Of a stretch of 64,000 nucleotides of DNA, positions 24,456 to 34,094 are shown one piece after another. Below the pieces are notes generated by a model. That model was not told where the DNA came from, did not search any database, and saw nothing but the letters and a program-made list of their open reading frames with translations. The stretch spans positions 62,001 to 126,000 of the forward strand of contig CAWGTF010000010.1 of NCBI GenBank assembly GCA_963825425.1. Direction: 5' to 3'. Numbering within the stretch: position 1 is the stretch's first letter; each line of letters begins with the position of its first letter. Made by a program: the position numbers and the translations under genes. Origin of the DNA: PALSA-607 sp963825425. Its GTDB lineage: Bacteria > Actinomycetota > Actinomycetes > Acidothermales > Acidothermaceae.

Positions 24456-26197
24456 TTATCGTGCCGAGCGCGAATCGGGTCGCACCGGTGCGTCGTCGAG
24501 GTCGTCCAAATCTTCGTCCACCGCTCGCGTGGACCGAAAACTCGCCCACCCGGATGTCGACAAAGGTGCCGTGGGGCTCGCGCGAGCCGATGGTCAGGTC
24601 TGCCCCCAGCCGGACGGCACGCTCGCGCATGACCTCGAGACCGAAGCTGTCGTGGCGCTTCGTGCCCATCCCTCGGCCGTCATCCTCGATCCTGAGGTGG
24701 GCGGCGGGCGGATCGACCCGCAAGGTGACCCACAAGTGCTCCGCCGCCGCGTGCTTGCGGGCGTTCGTGATCGCCTCCTGCGCGATGCGCAGCAACTCGG
24801 TTTCGGCCGCGATCGGGAGCCGGTCCGGGGCTTCGTCCAAGACCAGGTGGACTGAGAACGTGGTCCCGGCGCTGACCGCACGCACGTAGTCCGAGAGTGC
24901 GGTGCCGAGCGCAACTTGTGCCTGGACCTCGCTGCGCAGGTCGAAGATCGACAGTCGGAGCTCCCCGACCATCCGGGTGATCTCGCCGCGCAGTTTGCGC
25001 AGCACGTCGGCCATCGGTGGGTGACCGGCCCGCGGCTGTCCGTCCGCCTCTTGTGATGCCTCGGCGACCAAATCGTCGACGGCGTAGCCCAGCGAAGCGA
25101 GCTCCTGCGCGATTCCGTCGTGGATCTCACGCGCCAGGCGACGGCGTTCCTCGGACGTCGCAATGGAACGAACCTCACCGAAGAGCAGCGCGGTCTCCAG
25201 GCGAAGCGCAGTCTCGTCGACCAGGCGCATCGCCGGCTCGACCAGGCGCAACTCGGAGTTGGCGGCTCCGGTGCGGTAACGTCGGGGGGCGCTGACGGGT
25301 CTCGAGAGCGACCAGCCCGATCGTTCGTGAACCCATCCGCAGCGGCAGGACGGTGTGCCCGAAACGGGTCGGGTCGGACGCCGTCGGGCTGTCGCCGAGC
25401 GGCTCGCTGGCCAACGTTGGGCCTGGCGCGAGCCAGGCTTTGCCCAGCGGAGTGTCGTCGGCGAGGGAGGTATCCCAGTCGACGAAGCTGGCGCCCTCGA
25501 GGGCCAGCGGAAGCAGCCGGCCACCTTCGGCGCGCACGAACACCGCGCCCCGCTCGTACGGCAACTGGGTGCGCAGCGTCTGCAGGAGGCCTTGCGCCAA
25601 GCTCACAGGGTCGAGTCCGCCGACGAGCTGACGGCTCACGGTGCGCAGCTGGCTGAGCAGTTCGTACGCGTCTTCATACGAGCGGTTCTGATCCGAGCCG
25701 GCCGATGCGGCAGCGAGCCGGCGAATCCATGCGGCGAGCAGGCCGACCGCGAGCGCGAGCAACACCCATTGACTGGAGTTGGCCGCAAAGGTGTGCAGCG
25801 CGGTGGGATTCTTCGCGATCAGGTGGCCGGTCAGCAGGACGAAGGCAGCCATCCCGGTCGCGGTGACGGCCGGGACGAGACCGTAGATCAGTCCCGCCGC
25901 AAAGGCCGGAGCAAGCAGGTAGGGCAGCAGCCCGGTTCGGTCGGAGGGTGGCGCGATGACGGCACCGGCGGCGATGCAGGCCTCAAGAGTCGGGAGCAGT
26001 CGCCGCACGACCTCGTTTCTGCTCGGTATGTAGGCGACTGCCGCCGCGACCACCAGAACCAATGCGCCGGCCACGGTGCGCCGCGGGTGCGCGTCGAGCG
26101 CGGCGACGACGAAGCAGAAGCCGAGCAACCCGAGACGGACGGCGAACGCGAGCGCGCGCGGCTCAGCGAGCCTCGCCCACCGTCGTCCCGATTTCAT
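24456..26197 (-). pseudogene. Membrane histidine kinase, HisKA_3 type with GAF (frameshifted)
   Basis: The sensor partner of the NarL-type regulator. From ATG 26197: membrane segments within residues 20-160 (LLGFCFVVAALDAH, AAFVLLTGHLIA, WVLLALAVGLLAAW), a GAF-like region (ERGAVFVRAEGGRLLPLALE), then the frame shifts near 25285. Beyond it come the phospho-acceptor H-box LAREIHDGIAQELASLGY and the ATPase boxes EAITNARKHA and IEDDGRGMG. The formal frame runs on to 24301, inside the regulator gene, but a further shift near 24510 gives the acidic tail VDEDLDDLDDAPVRP ending at 24456, which looks more natural. It starts 25 bases after tadC, so is probably in the tad operon. Confidence 0.8.
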
Positions 26198-26221
26198 CGC
26201 AGTTCCAGCATCGTCGCGCGC

Positions 26222-27160
26222 CTAGTGGTGGAACAGCGAGTGGTAGGCCGAGATGGCGGCGGGTCCCATGACGACGATGAAGAGTGCCGGCAGGATGCAG
26301 AAGATCAACGGGAACAGGATCTTCACTGGCACCTTCTGCGCCATTTCCTCGGCGCGCTGGCTGCGCTTCACCCGCAGGTCCCTGGCCTGCACGCGCAGCA
26401 CGTTCGCGACCGGGATACCGAAGGAATCGGCCTGCACCATGGCCGTGACGAACCCGCGAAGTTCCGCCACGTTCGTGCGCTCGGCGACCGCGCGCAAGGC
26501 ATCGATTCGGGCCAAGCCGATCTGCATCTCCTGGAGCACTCGGAACAGCTCTTCGGCCAGCGGACCGCGGGTATTGCGGGCAACTTGTGACAATGCCGCG
26601 TCGAACGGGAGGCCGGCTTCGACTGAGATCGTCAGCAGGTCCATCGAATCCGGCAGATCACGGCGGATTCGTTCAGTGCGGTTGTACGCAACTTGATAGA
26701 GCACGAGGTCGGGGGTGAAGTAGCCGAGCGGGCCTAGCACGACTGTCACGCCCGCCGTGACAGCAAGGCCGCCGCTCAAGGCCAGTGGCAGGGCAATGCC
26801 GACAGCCACGCCGCACACGAGGCCGATCACCTTGAACGCCAGGATGCGTTCGACGTCCCAGCCCGCCGGGCTTCCCGCAAGATCGAGGCGATGGCGCAGA
26901 TTCGACGCCTCATCGCGCGGGCTTAGCTGGCCGCCGAGGCGGCTGAGACGGTGCAGGATCGGGCTGAATACCCGCTCGACGAATGGCCGGTCGAGTTCAC
27001 GCCGCACCTCGTCGCGCCGAGGGCCGAGTGCCTCGAGGGCGGCCAGCGACCGGTTGACCTGCTGGCGGTCAGACGCCGTCGCACCAAGCGCCATCACGAG
27101 GCCGACGATGCTCGCGAAGATGGCGATCACACCACCCACAAGCAAGAGCTGCTCCGCCAT
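26222..27160 (-). CDS. tadC: Tad pilus inner-membrane protein TadC
   Basis: A 312-residue type II secretion F-domain protein. Membrane segments at about 8-28, 105-150 and near the C-terminus (ILFPLIFCILPALFIVVMGP), with the conserved cytoplasmic domain between (DLPDSMDLLTISVEAGLPFD, SFGIPVANVLRVQA). TadC and TadB form the platform on which TadA acts to polymerise Flp pilin. ATG 27160 lies one base after the tadB stop; the longer frame to 27208 lies inside tadB. Confidence 0.92.
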   Translation of the reverse strand: MAEQLLLVGGVIAIFASIVGLVMALGATASDRQQVNRSLAALEALGPRRDEVRRELDRPFVERVFSPILHRLSRLGGQLSPRDEASNLRHRLDLAGSPAGWDVERILAFKVIGLVCGVAVGIALPLALSGGLAVTAGVTVVLGPLGYFTPDLVLYQVAYNRTERIRRDLPDSMDLLTISVEAGLPFDAALSQVARNTRGPLAEELFRVLQEMQIGLARIDALRAVAERTNVAELRGFVTAMVQADSFGIPVANVLRVQARDLRVKRSQRAEEMAQKVPVKILFPLIFCILPALFIVVMGPAAISAYHSLFHH

Positions 27161-27161
27161 C

Positions 27162-28340
27162 TCAGACCTCGACTCTGACGACGCGGCGCAGCCAAATGAC
27201 GCCCGCAATCATCAAGACGATCAGGACGCCGAGCATGGTGACGCCCAGTGGGTCGGTGAAGAGCGGCTTGACGTAGGTCGGGCGCACCAGGATCAGGTAG
27301 GTGGCGAAGATCGGTGGCAGCGCGCCCAGAATCCAGGCCGAGAGCCTGCCTTCGGCGGAGAGCCCGCGGACCTGTCGGCGCAGCCGCTCGCGCTCGCGGA
27401 TGGTGGCGGCGACCGTGGTCAGGATCTCGGCAAGGTTGCCGCCGACCTCGCGATGGATCCTGATCGCCATCACCACCCACGCAAAGTCCTGACTCACCAT
27501 CCGCGTTGAAATCCCTTCAAGGGCGTCTTCGACCGGCATGCCGAGGCGGGTCTCGACCAGTGCCCGATTGAACTCGACGGACACCGGTTGAATGTCTTCG
27601 CGGACGACGGCATCCATGGCCTGCGCCAGCGAGTGACCGACCGAGATGCTGCCGGCGATGAGTTGAAGCGTGTCAGGCAGTTGCTCGAGGAACGCGGTGG
27701 AGCGGCGGCTTTCGCGAACGACCAGGTAACCGATCGGTCCGCCAATCCCGATCAACACGCCCAGAATCGCGGCGACCGCGGAGCCTCCGCCCAGCAGGAG
27801 GAAAAGCACGCCGAGGCCAGCGGCCGATCCGGCCTGTACGACGAGCCATTCCGCAGGCCTGAGCGGCACCCCGGCAGCCTCGAGTCGTCGTCCCAGCCGT
27901 GCATCGAAGTCACGTGACACCACCAGCCGACCGGCGAGTTGGACCGCCGAGCGCGTCACGGAGCTGTCGCCGAGTGCCGTGGGTTGCGGCTCGGCGCGGG
28001 TATTCCTGCCGGTGAGCGTGTAGAACGACAGTCGGCGGCGCATTCGTGTGTCGCGGGTGTCGAGCAGCTTGGCGTTGAACGCCAGCAGCAGGAAGAGCGC
28101 GAGTAACCCCACGAAGACAGCGCCGATCCCGATGACGAGATAGGTGTGGCTGCCCAGGGGGGTAATCGTCACTTTTTCTGGTCGTGGGCTCGCTGCCCCA
28201 GTGGGTTGCGAGGCGGCACCACCGGCCGCAGCAGGGCTCGGAAGCGCGGTTGCGGTGCCGTCGAGTGCGACTGGACCCAGACCCAGCACCAGCGCCGCGA
28301 TACCGGTCACCCCGGTCGCCCACACGCCGGCGCGCCTCAT
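27162..28340 (-). CDS. tadB: Tad pilus inner-membrane protein TadB
   Basis: A 392-residue platform protein with a signal-peptide-like N-terminus and a Pro/Ala-rich external loop (about 34-60) absent from short TadB proteins. Further membrane segments lie at about 68-88, 170-205 and 365-385. The F-domain has QLPDTLQLIAGSISVGHSLA and the E-rich helix IHREVGGNLAEILTTVA. It overlaps tadA by four bases and is followed at once by tadC. Confidence 0.92.
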   Translation of the reverse strand: MRRAGVWATGVTGIAALVLGLGPVALDGTATALPSPAAAGGAASQPTGAASPRPEKVTITPLGSHTYLVIGIGAVFVGLLALFLLLAFNAKLLDTRDTRMRRRLSFYTLTGRNTRAEPQPTALGDSSVTRSAVQLAGRLVVSRDFDARLGRRLEAAGVPLRPAEWLVVQAGSAAGLGVLFLLLGGGSAVAAILGVLIGIGGPIGYLVVRESRRSTAFLEQLPDTLQLIAGSISVGHSLAQAMDAVVREDIQPVSVEFNRALVETRLGMPVEDALEGISTRMVSQDFAWVVMAIRIHREVGGNLAEILTTVAATIRERERLRRQVRGLSAEGRLSAWILGALPPIFATYLILVRPTYVKPLFTDPLGVTMLGVLIVLMIAGVIWLRRVVRVEV

Positions 28341-29752
28341 TGCGGGTAGTCCGCCTGGTCAGCGTGCGCGACGGCAGGTACTCCGATCGATGTGGGGTCG
28401 ACGCGAATGCCTGCTGCGGCGAGCTTGGCCACGAAGTTCGACAGCGCACCCGTCGGCCGCAGTGATCCGAGCGGGCGGCCGATGTCGTCGTAGCCAGGGC
28501 TGTGATCGAACAGATACAGGTCGTGCAGTTCGATGCTGTCGCCCTCGGCCGCGATGCCGACGACCTCGGTTACGCAGGTGATCAACCGGCTGCCGTCCTT
28601 GAACCGCGCTTGGTGCACGATCACGTCGAACGCACTCGCCATCTGCTCGCGGATTGCGCGCACGGGTAGCTCCATGCCGGCCATCATCGCCATCGTTTCG
28701 ATGCGCGCGAGCACATCCTTGGGCGAGTTCGCGTGCACCGTGCTGATCGATCCGTCGTGACCAGTGTTCATCGCCTGCAGCATGTCGAGCGCGGCGGCGT
28801 CGCGAACCTCGCCGACAACGATTCGATCGGGGCGCATGCGCAGGGCATTGCGCACCAGGTCGCGGATCCTGATTTCGCCGCGTCCTTCGATGTTGGGCGG
28901 CCGCGCTTCGAGCCGCAGTACGTGTTCCTGGTGCAACTGCAGCTCGGCGGCGTCTTCGACGGTGATGATGCGTTCGTCCGACGGAATGAACGACGACAGC
29001 ACGTTCAGTGTCGTTGTCTTGCCGGCCCCGGTGCCGCCGGAGACCAAGATGTTGAGCCGTGCCTTCACGCACGCGCGCAGGAACTCGGCGAGTTCTGGCG
29101 TCATCGTGCCGAAGCCAATCAGGTCGTCGGCTTCGTAGGGATCGGTCGCAAACTTGCGGATCGTCAGCAGCGAGCCGTCGACGGCGATCGGCGGCACGAC
29201 GGCGTTGATTCGGCTGCCGTCGGCGAGTCGGGCGTCGACCATCGGGCTCGTCTCGTCGACCCGACGCCCGACCTGGGCGACGATCTTGTCGATGGTGCGC
29301 CGCAGGTGCGCCTCGTCGACAAATGACGCGGCGACCGCGTGCAGCCGGCCCGCGCGTTCGACGTAGATCTGGCTCGGGCCGTTCACCATGATTTCGCTGA
29401 TGTCGGAGTCGCGCAGGAACGGCTCGAGCGGGCCGTAGCCGAGGATGTCGTCGGCGATCTCTTGGGCGATGCGGGTGCGGTCGGCGACCGACAGTGGGGT
29501 CTCTTCTTGGGCGAGCACGCCTTGGAGGGTGTGCCGCACCTTCTGCTCGAGGTCGGCCTGGGTGAACCTTGTGTCGTAGAGCTGGGGGCCGAGGTTGTCG
29601 AGCAGCGTGGCGTGCACTGTGCGCTTGAGGTCGATGAATGGGTCGGCGGTGCGGCGCGCGGCCGAGGCCTGGGCCTCGAGGGCCTGTGTGGTCGAGTCGG
29701 CGCTCGCATCGCGCGACCGGCGGGCTTGGGCAAGCCGATCCGCGAGGCTCAT
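28337..29752 (-). CDS. tadA: Tad pilus assembly ATPase TadA/CpaF
   Basis: A 471-residue secretion ATPase of the VirB11/CpaF type. Walker A GGTGAGKTTTLNVL at about 245, Asp box ITVEDAAELQLHQEHV, Walker B RPDRIVVGEVRDAAALD and the His box GHDGSISTVHANS are all intact. The N-terminal regulatory part (about 1-140) includes the three-helix region typical of CpaF. The hexamer powers pilin export and retraction. Four-base overlaps with both cpaE and tadB. Confidence 0.95.
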   Translation of the reverse strand: MSLADRLAQARRSRDASADSTTQALEAQASAARRTADPFIDLKRTVHATLLDNLGPQLYDTRFTQADLEQKVRHTLQGVLAQEETPLSVADRTRIAQEIADDILGYGPLEPFLRDSDISEIMVNGPSQIYVERAGRLHAVAASFVDEAHLRRTIDKIVAQVGRRVDETSPMVDARLADGSRINAVVPPIAVDGSLLTIRKFATDPYEADDLIGFGTMTPELAEFLRACVKARLNILVSGGTGAGKTTTLNVLSSFIPSDERIITVEDAAELQLHQEHVLRLEARPPNIEGRGEIRIRDLVRNALRMRPDRIVVGEVRDAAALDMLQAMNTGHDGSISTVHANSPKDVLARIETMAMMAGMELPVRAIREQMASAFDVIVHQARFKDGSRLITCVTEVVGIAAEGDSIELHDLYLFDHSPGYDDIGRPLGSLRPTGALSNFVAKLAAAGIRVDPTSIGVPAVAHADQADYPQ

Positions 29753-30948
29753 GACGTCTTCGACTTTCTCCGCAAGATCCCGCGACGATCCGCTCGCAAG
29801 TTCGATGCGATCGGGTCGGCAGCTCGTGCGAGGGGCAGCACGTAGTCGTCACCGAACTGCCGGATCGCCAGGCTCACCGGATGGCTCGGGTCGTCAAGCA
29901 TGATCGGCACACCACGGTTGATGGACGCCGGCACGGCGCGCGACGACGGGATGTGCAACGCGATGGGCACCCGCAACGTCTTCTCCACCTCCGACAATGC
30001 AAGCCCGACCTTGGAGTCAGCCCGGTTGAGCACGACCCGCAACCGCTCGCGCGGATAGTTGAGCAGGTCGAGCGTTTCGAGGGTGAGCTTGAGATTCTTC
30101 AGCGCGGGGATGTCGAGAGTCGCCAGTAATGCGATCACGTCTGACTGGTCGAATGCGGCCAGCACGTGGTCGGTGAACGCGGGTGGTGTGTCGACGACGA
30201 CGAACGCGAATTCCTCGCGCAGCAACTGCAGGATCGTCGTGATGAGTGATGCGGGCACCGTTTCGGCGGAGCCAGGCTCGACCGGCGCGACCAACGCCGA
30301 CAGCCCGGGCGAATGCGGTGTCAACAATGCTGTGACCGCAGGCAGGTCGAGCGTTTCGAGGAGGGGCACCGCGTCGGCGAGTGTGTGCGCCGGGAAGAGT
30401 TGCAGCACGATCGCAACGTCGCCGAAGTTCAGGTCGAGGTCGACGAGGCAGACTTCACGTCGCCCGCCGTCAGCGAGTGATGCTGCGAGATTGCTTGCCA
30501 GCGTGGTCTTTCCGCAGCCGCCCTTGGCCGAGAAGACCGTCACGACCACTCCGCGGCGTCCGTCTTCGCCGTCGCCATGCGACGCACGCTGCCGCATCGC
30601 CGCAGCGACGTCGCGAACCCGCCGGACCGCGTCGTTGACCCCCGCGAGATTGCGTTCCTCGACCACTTCGCGAATGCCGTTGCGCAGTGCGTCAACGAGC
30701 AGGGGAGTGTCGATGCGTCGACGCACCAGGACGACGCCGAGACTCGTGCGGGTGATCCGCATGCTGTCGCTCAGATGGAAGGCGGCGTCCTGGTCGACGG
30801 ACGGGCCGAGGACGACGGCGTCCTCGCCTGGGTGTGCCTCGAGGTGGCGGCGAAGATCATCGAGCGTCTTCAGGACAAGGACGCCCGGCCCGAGCGCGGA
30901 CCGCAGAGTCTCCGCTCGGGTGGGGTCGGCTTCGACGATGACGCTCAT
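29749..30948 (-). CDS. cpaE: CpaE/TadZ-like MinD-family ATPase
   Basis: A 399-residue protein with a degenerate receiver-like N-terminus (about 1-110) and a MinD/ParA ATPase domain. The deviant Walker A FSAKGGCGKTTLASNLAASL (about 138-157) and switch region CLVDLDLNFGDVAIVL are clear, as is DTPPAFTDHVL. TadZ/CpaE proteins place the pilus machine in the cell. It overlaps the cpaB stop and tadA start by four bases each. Confidence 0.9.
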   Translation of the reverse strand: MSVIVEADPTRAETLRSALGPGVLVLKTLDDLRRHLEAHPGEDAVVLGPSVDQDAAFHLSDSMRITRTSLGVVLVRRRIDTPLLVDALRNGIREVVEERNLAGVNDAVRRVRDVAAAMRQRASHGDGEDGRRGVVVTVFSAKGGCGKTTLASNLAASLADGGRREVCLVDLDLNFGDVAIVLQLFPAHTLADAVPLLETLDLPAVTALLTPHSPGLSALVAPVEPGSAETVPASLITTILQLLREEFAFVVVDTPPAFTDHVLAAFDQSDVIALLATLDIPALKNLKLTLETLDLLNYPRERLRVVLNRADSKVGLALSEVEKTLRVPIALHIPSSRAVPASINRGVPIMLDDPSHPVSLAIRQFGDDYVLPLARAADPIASNLRADRRGILRRKSKTS

Positions 30949-31677
30949 GACCGGGTGCTCACTGGCCTGCGCCGTCCGCGACGTTCGTTGCCGTCGTCGG
31001 CGGCAGCGAAGGCACTGAGGAGTTCGCGGTCAGCAAGCGTCAGGTAGAGGCTGCCGGCCGACTGCGCGTAGATGAGTGTCTGTGCCTGTGCGGCCGTGAC
31101 CCCGAACGTGACGACGTCGGATTGCTGCGTCGGTTCCGGTCGCTTGGCCGGACGACGGCACGAGCGTGCGGCTGCCAACCGCGATGACCGAGACGCGGGG
31201 CAGGATCAGCTTCGTGGTGCCGGCCGAGGTGAGGAACACGGCCACCTGCGAACCCGGCGCGATGAAGCCGTTGACCCCCGCGGGCCCGGACAGCGAGATG
31301 CTCAACGCCATCGTCCCCGCGTGTGGGGATCGTCAGCGCGCTCGACGCGTTCTGTTTGCCGAACTTCTGCAGGAGGATCTGCTCACCGGGGTAGATCGGC
31401 GCCAACGCGACCAGGTTGGCGACCGGCTCGATCGTTGCTAGCGCCCCCTCGGCGACGGCCTCGCGCGCGACCTTGCACGGATTGGAGGTCGCCTTCGGCC
31501 GACGCCGCCGCCCCGCGTCGTGCCCGCTGGAATGATCTTTTTGGCGACCAGGATCTGCTCGGGTGCCTCGCGGGCCTTCACCTTCTGGTTGACGTCGTGC
31601 ACGTAGATCAGCACCAGGCCGGCGCCGATGGCGGCGACCAGGACGGCGGCGACGAGCAGGACAGTGCGGCGTCCCAT
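30945..31677 (-). pseudogene. cpaB: CpaB/RcpC-like pilus protein (several frameshifts)
   Basis: First gene of the tad operon. From ATG 31677: signal-anchor MGRRTVLLVAAVLVAAIGAG and LVLIYVHDVNQKVKAREAPE, then the SAF-like start (QILVAKKIIPAGT). Frames shift near 31520, 31320 and 31150, yet the family order is kept: PIYPGEQILLQKFG, then LSISLSGPAGVNGFIAPGSQ, then SDVVTFGVTAAQAQTLIYAQ, and the ending overlaps cpaE (ATGA). The SAF/RcpC domain is thought to bind carbohydrate or cell wall around the pilus. AGGGAG lies 13 bases upstream. The operon promoter should lie in 31678-31850. Confidence 0.75.
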
Positions 31678-31850
31678 TCGGCGTCACCACTCCCTTCAGG
31701 TGCGAAAGTGCGCCGGGCAGCGGCCACACTTGACGCGCATACTCGCACCTCCGCGGGCGGCCGGGCAGGCCAGGCACGCAGGACGCGTTGACTCTGGTAC
31801 CGCAAGCCTACGGGGGCGGCGGGACTCCGGTCATCTTGCTCGGGGTCGGT

Positions 31851-33375
31851 TCAGCCGTTCGACACGGCGGCGACGACCCTCGAGCGCACCGATGGGTCGT
31901 CCCAGCGACGGAAGCTCTGGGCCATCGACAGGCCGCTGAGTGCGACCAAGCCCGATGCGAGCACGAGGGCGGAAGCAAACGATCGCTCGTGGGCCGCCAA
32001 GGAGAAGAGCAGGCCGATGAGGGTCGTGACGGTCGCGAGCCGCACCGAATAGACGGCCATGGCCGCCGGCGGCGCCGGGGTGTCGCGGTGGCCCCGCAGG
32101 TCCGCTCGATGCGGAGTGCGGATCGACAATCGCAGGCAGGTGGCGACAGGACGACGCGCGGTGCACGACACGAGGCAGCAGGCCATGGCAACGAGGTCGG
32201 CGACCGTCGACCGGTCCGGCGGCGCGCACGCTGCCGGCGATTGCCGCCACGAGGCAGCTGCCGCCGATGGTCTCGCCCAGCACGATCGTCTTGGCAGTGA
32301 CGGCCAACCGTGGCGGGCTGGCAGCGACGCCAGCCAGGTCGCGCCACCCGCGTCGAGGCAGAACATGTTGACGCCGTACAGCAGTCCGGCGCCGGCGGCA
32401 ACGAGCGCCGGAAGCAGAACGAGCGAGTCCCAGCGCAACGCCGCACCGGCCGCGACCACGCCGGGTAGGACGGCGAGCACGAACAGGCCGCGACGCAACG
32501 GTGCTGCCCGCCAGACGTTCGCCCGATCGACGCGGATCAGGGTGGCGAGCGTGCTCGGCGGCGTCGGCCGGCGGCGCTCGACGCGCGACTCCCGGAACCT
32601 CGTCCGGTCGCCGGGACGCCGAAGCGCCCACGCGCAGATCCGCGGCCCGCACCACAGGCAGCCCAGCAAGACCACGCCGAGCGCGACCGTGCCCGGACAC
32701 CCAGGCGGCGTATCGGTGCGCACCACCGGCGAGGACGGCGGCCACGGCCGGCCTCGTCGGCGCGTTGTCCAGCACCCGGTACCCGAGGTGGGCGCTGCAG
32801 CGACCACGATCGTCGCGACCACGATCGCGCCGTCAGAACCCACACGGCGCGCCTGCCGAGCCAGGCTCTGGCGTGCGCCGATCAGGATCCACGCGACCAT
32901 CTGACCAGCGACCGTGACCATGGCGACGTAGACAAGAGTCGTGACCAGCGCGAGTCCGAGGCCGGGGCGGGCGCCGGTCACGAACGACGTCATGCCGAAA
33001 AGCAGCACGAACTGGCTCATCCACGCCAGGTTCAACGGCGCGACGAGAATCGACTCGAGGAAGTGGGTCGCCGGCCGGATCGGGTACGCGACCAGCTGTT
33101 CGGGAGGGAACAGTTCGTTGCCGCCGCCGGCCGCGAGCGGCGCGACGAGCGAGAGCACGGCGAAGCCGAGGAATGCGGTCGGCCCCAGGACGGTGACGTC
33201 GAAGGATCGGGAGCGCGGCGCAAGCTGACCGGCGATGACGGCGGCACACAGCAGGCCAGGGACGCACGCGGCCAGGACGAGCAGCCCGATCGCGGACGCG
33301 TTCCGCCCTGACCATCTGCCAGCGCAACCGGACGAGGGCAGGTAGCTGACGCCTGTCAGGGAGCGCGGTCGTCAC
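31851..33375 (-). pseudogene. ABC transporter permease, multi-pass (several frameshifts)
   Basis: From GTG 33375, which overlaps the ATPase stop (GTGA), frames join to a permease of about 500 residues. Visible segments include RQLPALVRLRWQMVR, LSLVAPLAAGGGNELFPPEQ, the membrane stretches FVLLFGMTSFVTGARPGLGL and ALVTTLVYVAMVTVAGQMVA, and the ending VRLATVTTLIGLLFSLAAHE with SGLSMAQSFRRWDDPSVRSR. At least three shifts (near 33310, 32800, 32290) interrupt it. Coupled to one ATPase gene, it is probably an ABC-2-like exporter; substrate unknown. Confidence 0.65.
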
Positions 33376-34094
33376 GAGAGGAGCGCTCGGTAGCGCAGTT
33401 CGCCGGCCTCGCCGCGCAGTTCCGCCGACGGGCCGCCGCCGACGATGCGACCGGCTCGCAGCACGACAACCTCGTCGCAGGCCGCGGCCGCGAGTTCGAG
33501 CAGGTGCGTCGAGACGACGCACGGCGCAGCCGTTGTCGCGAGCCTGTGAAATCACTTCAAGGGTCGCGTCGACGCCAAGCGGGTCGACGCCGTCGAACGG
33601 TTCGTCGAGCAGCAGCACCGACGGCTCGTGCAAGACGGCGAGCACGACCGAGAGGCGGCGGCCCATGCCGTGGGAGAACCCGGCGGTCGACCCGATCGGC
33701 GGCGCCGACGAGATCGAAGAGTTCGAGCAGTTCGCGTGCGCGCTCGGTCCAGTCCGGGCCGAGCCCGCGCAGCTTCGCCGCGAGTGCAAGGTGCTCCCAG
33801 GGTGTCGCGCGGGGGATCAGCCCGCCGACGTCCGGGCAGTATCCGACGTGCGCCTTGGCTGCCGCGGGGTCACGCGTGACGTCGACACCCGCGACCATGA
33901 CCTGGCCGCTGGTGGCGCGGCAGCACGCCGGCCAGGACGCGCAAGGTGGTCGACTTGCCGGCGCCGTTGCGGCCCACGAGGGCAACGGCTGACGCGGGCT
34001 GCACGGTGAGGTCGAGTGAGTGGACGGCGACGACTGGGCCGAACGCGACCCGCAGGCCGATCGTCTCGACCTGGGCAGGCGTGCGGGCGATCAC
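33372..34094 (-). pseudogene. ABC transporter ATP-binding protein (frameshifted)
   Basis: An ABC ATPase of about 240 residues. Walker A VGRNGAGKSTTLRVLAGV, the Q-loop region GYCPDVGGLIPRATPWEHL, the signature as SHGMGRRLSVVLAVL (a degenerate LSGGQ seen in ABC-2 exporters) and Walker B PSVLLLDEPFDGVDPLG are found in different frames, with shifts near 33915, 33695 and 33530. GTG 34094 has an excellent site (GGAGGTGAG) and shares a base with the fadD stop (TAGTG). It is coupled to the permease by GTGA. Confidence 0.75.
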
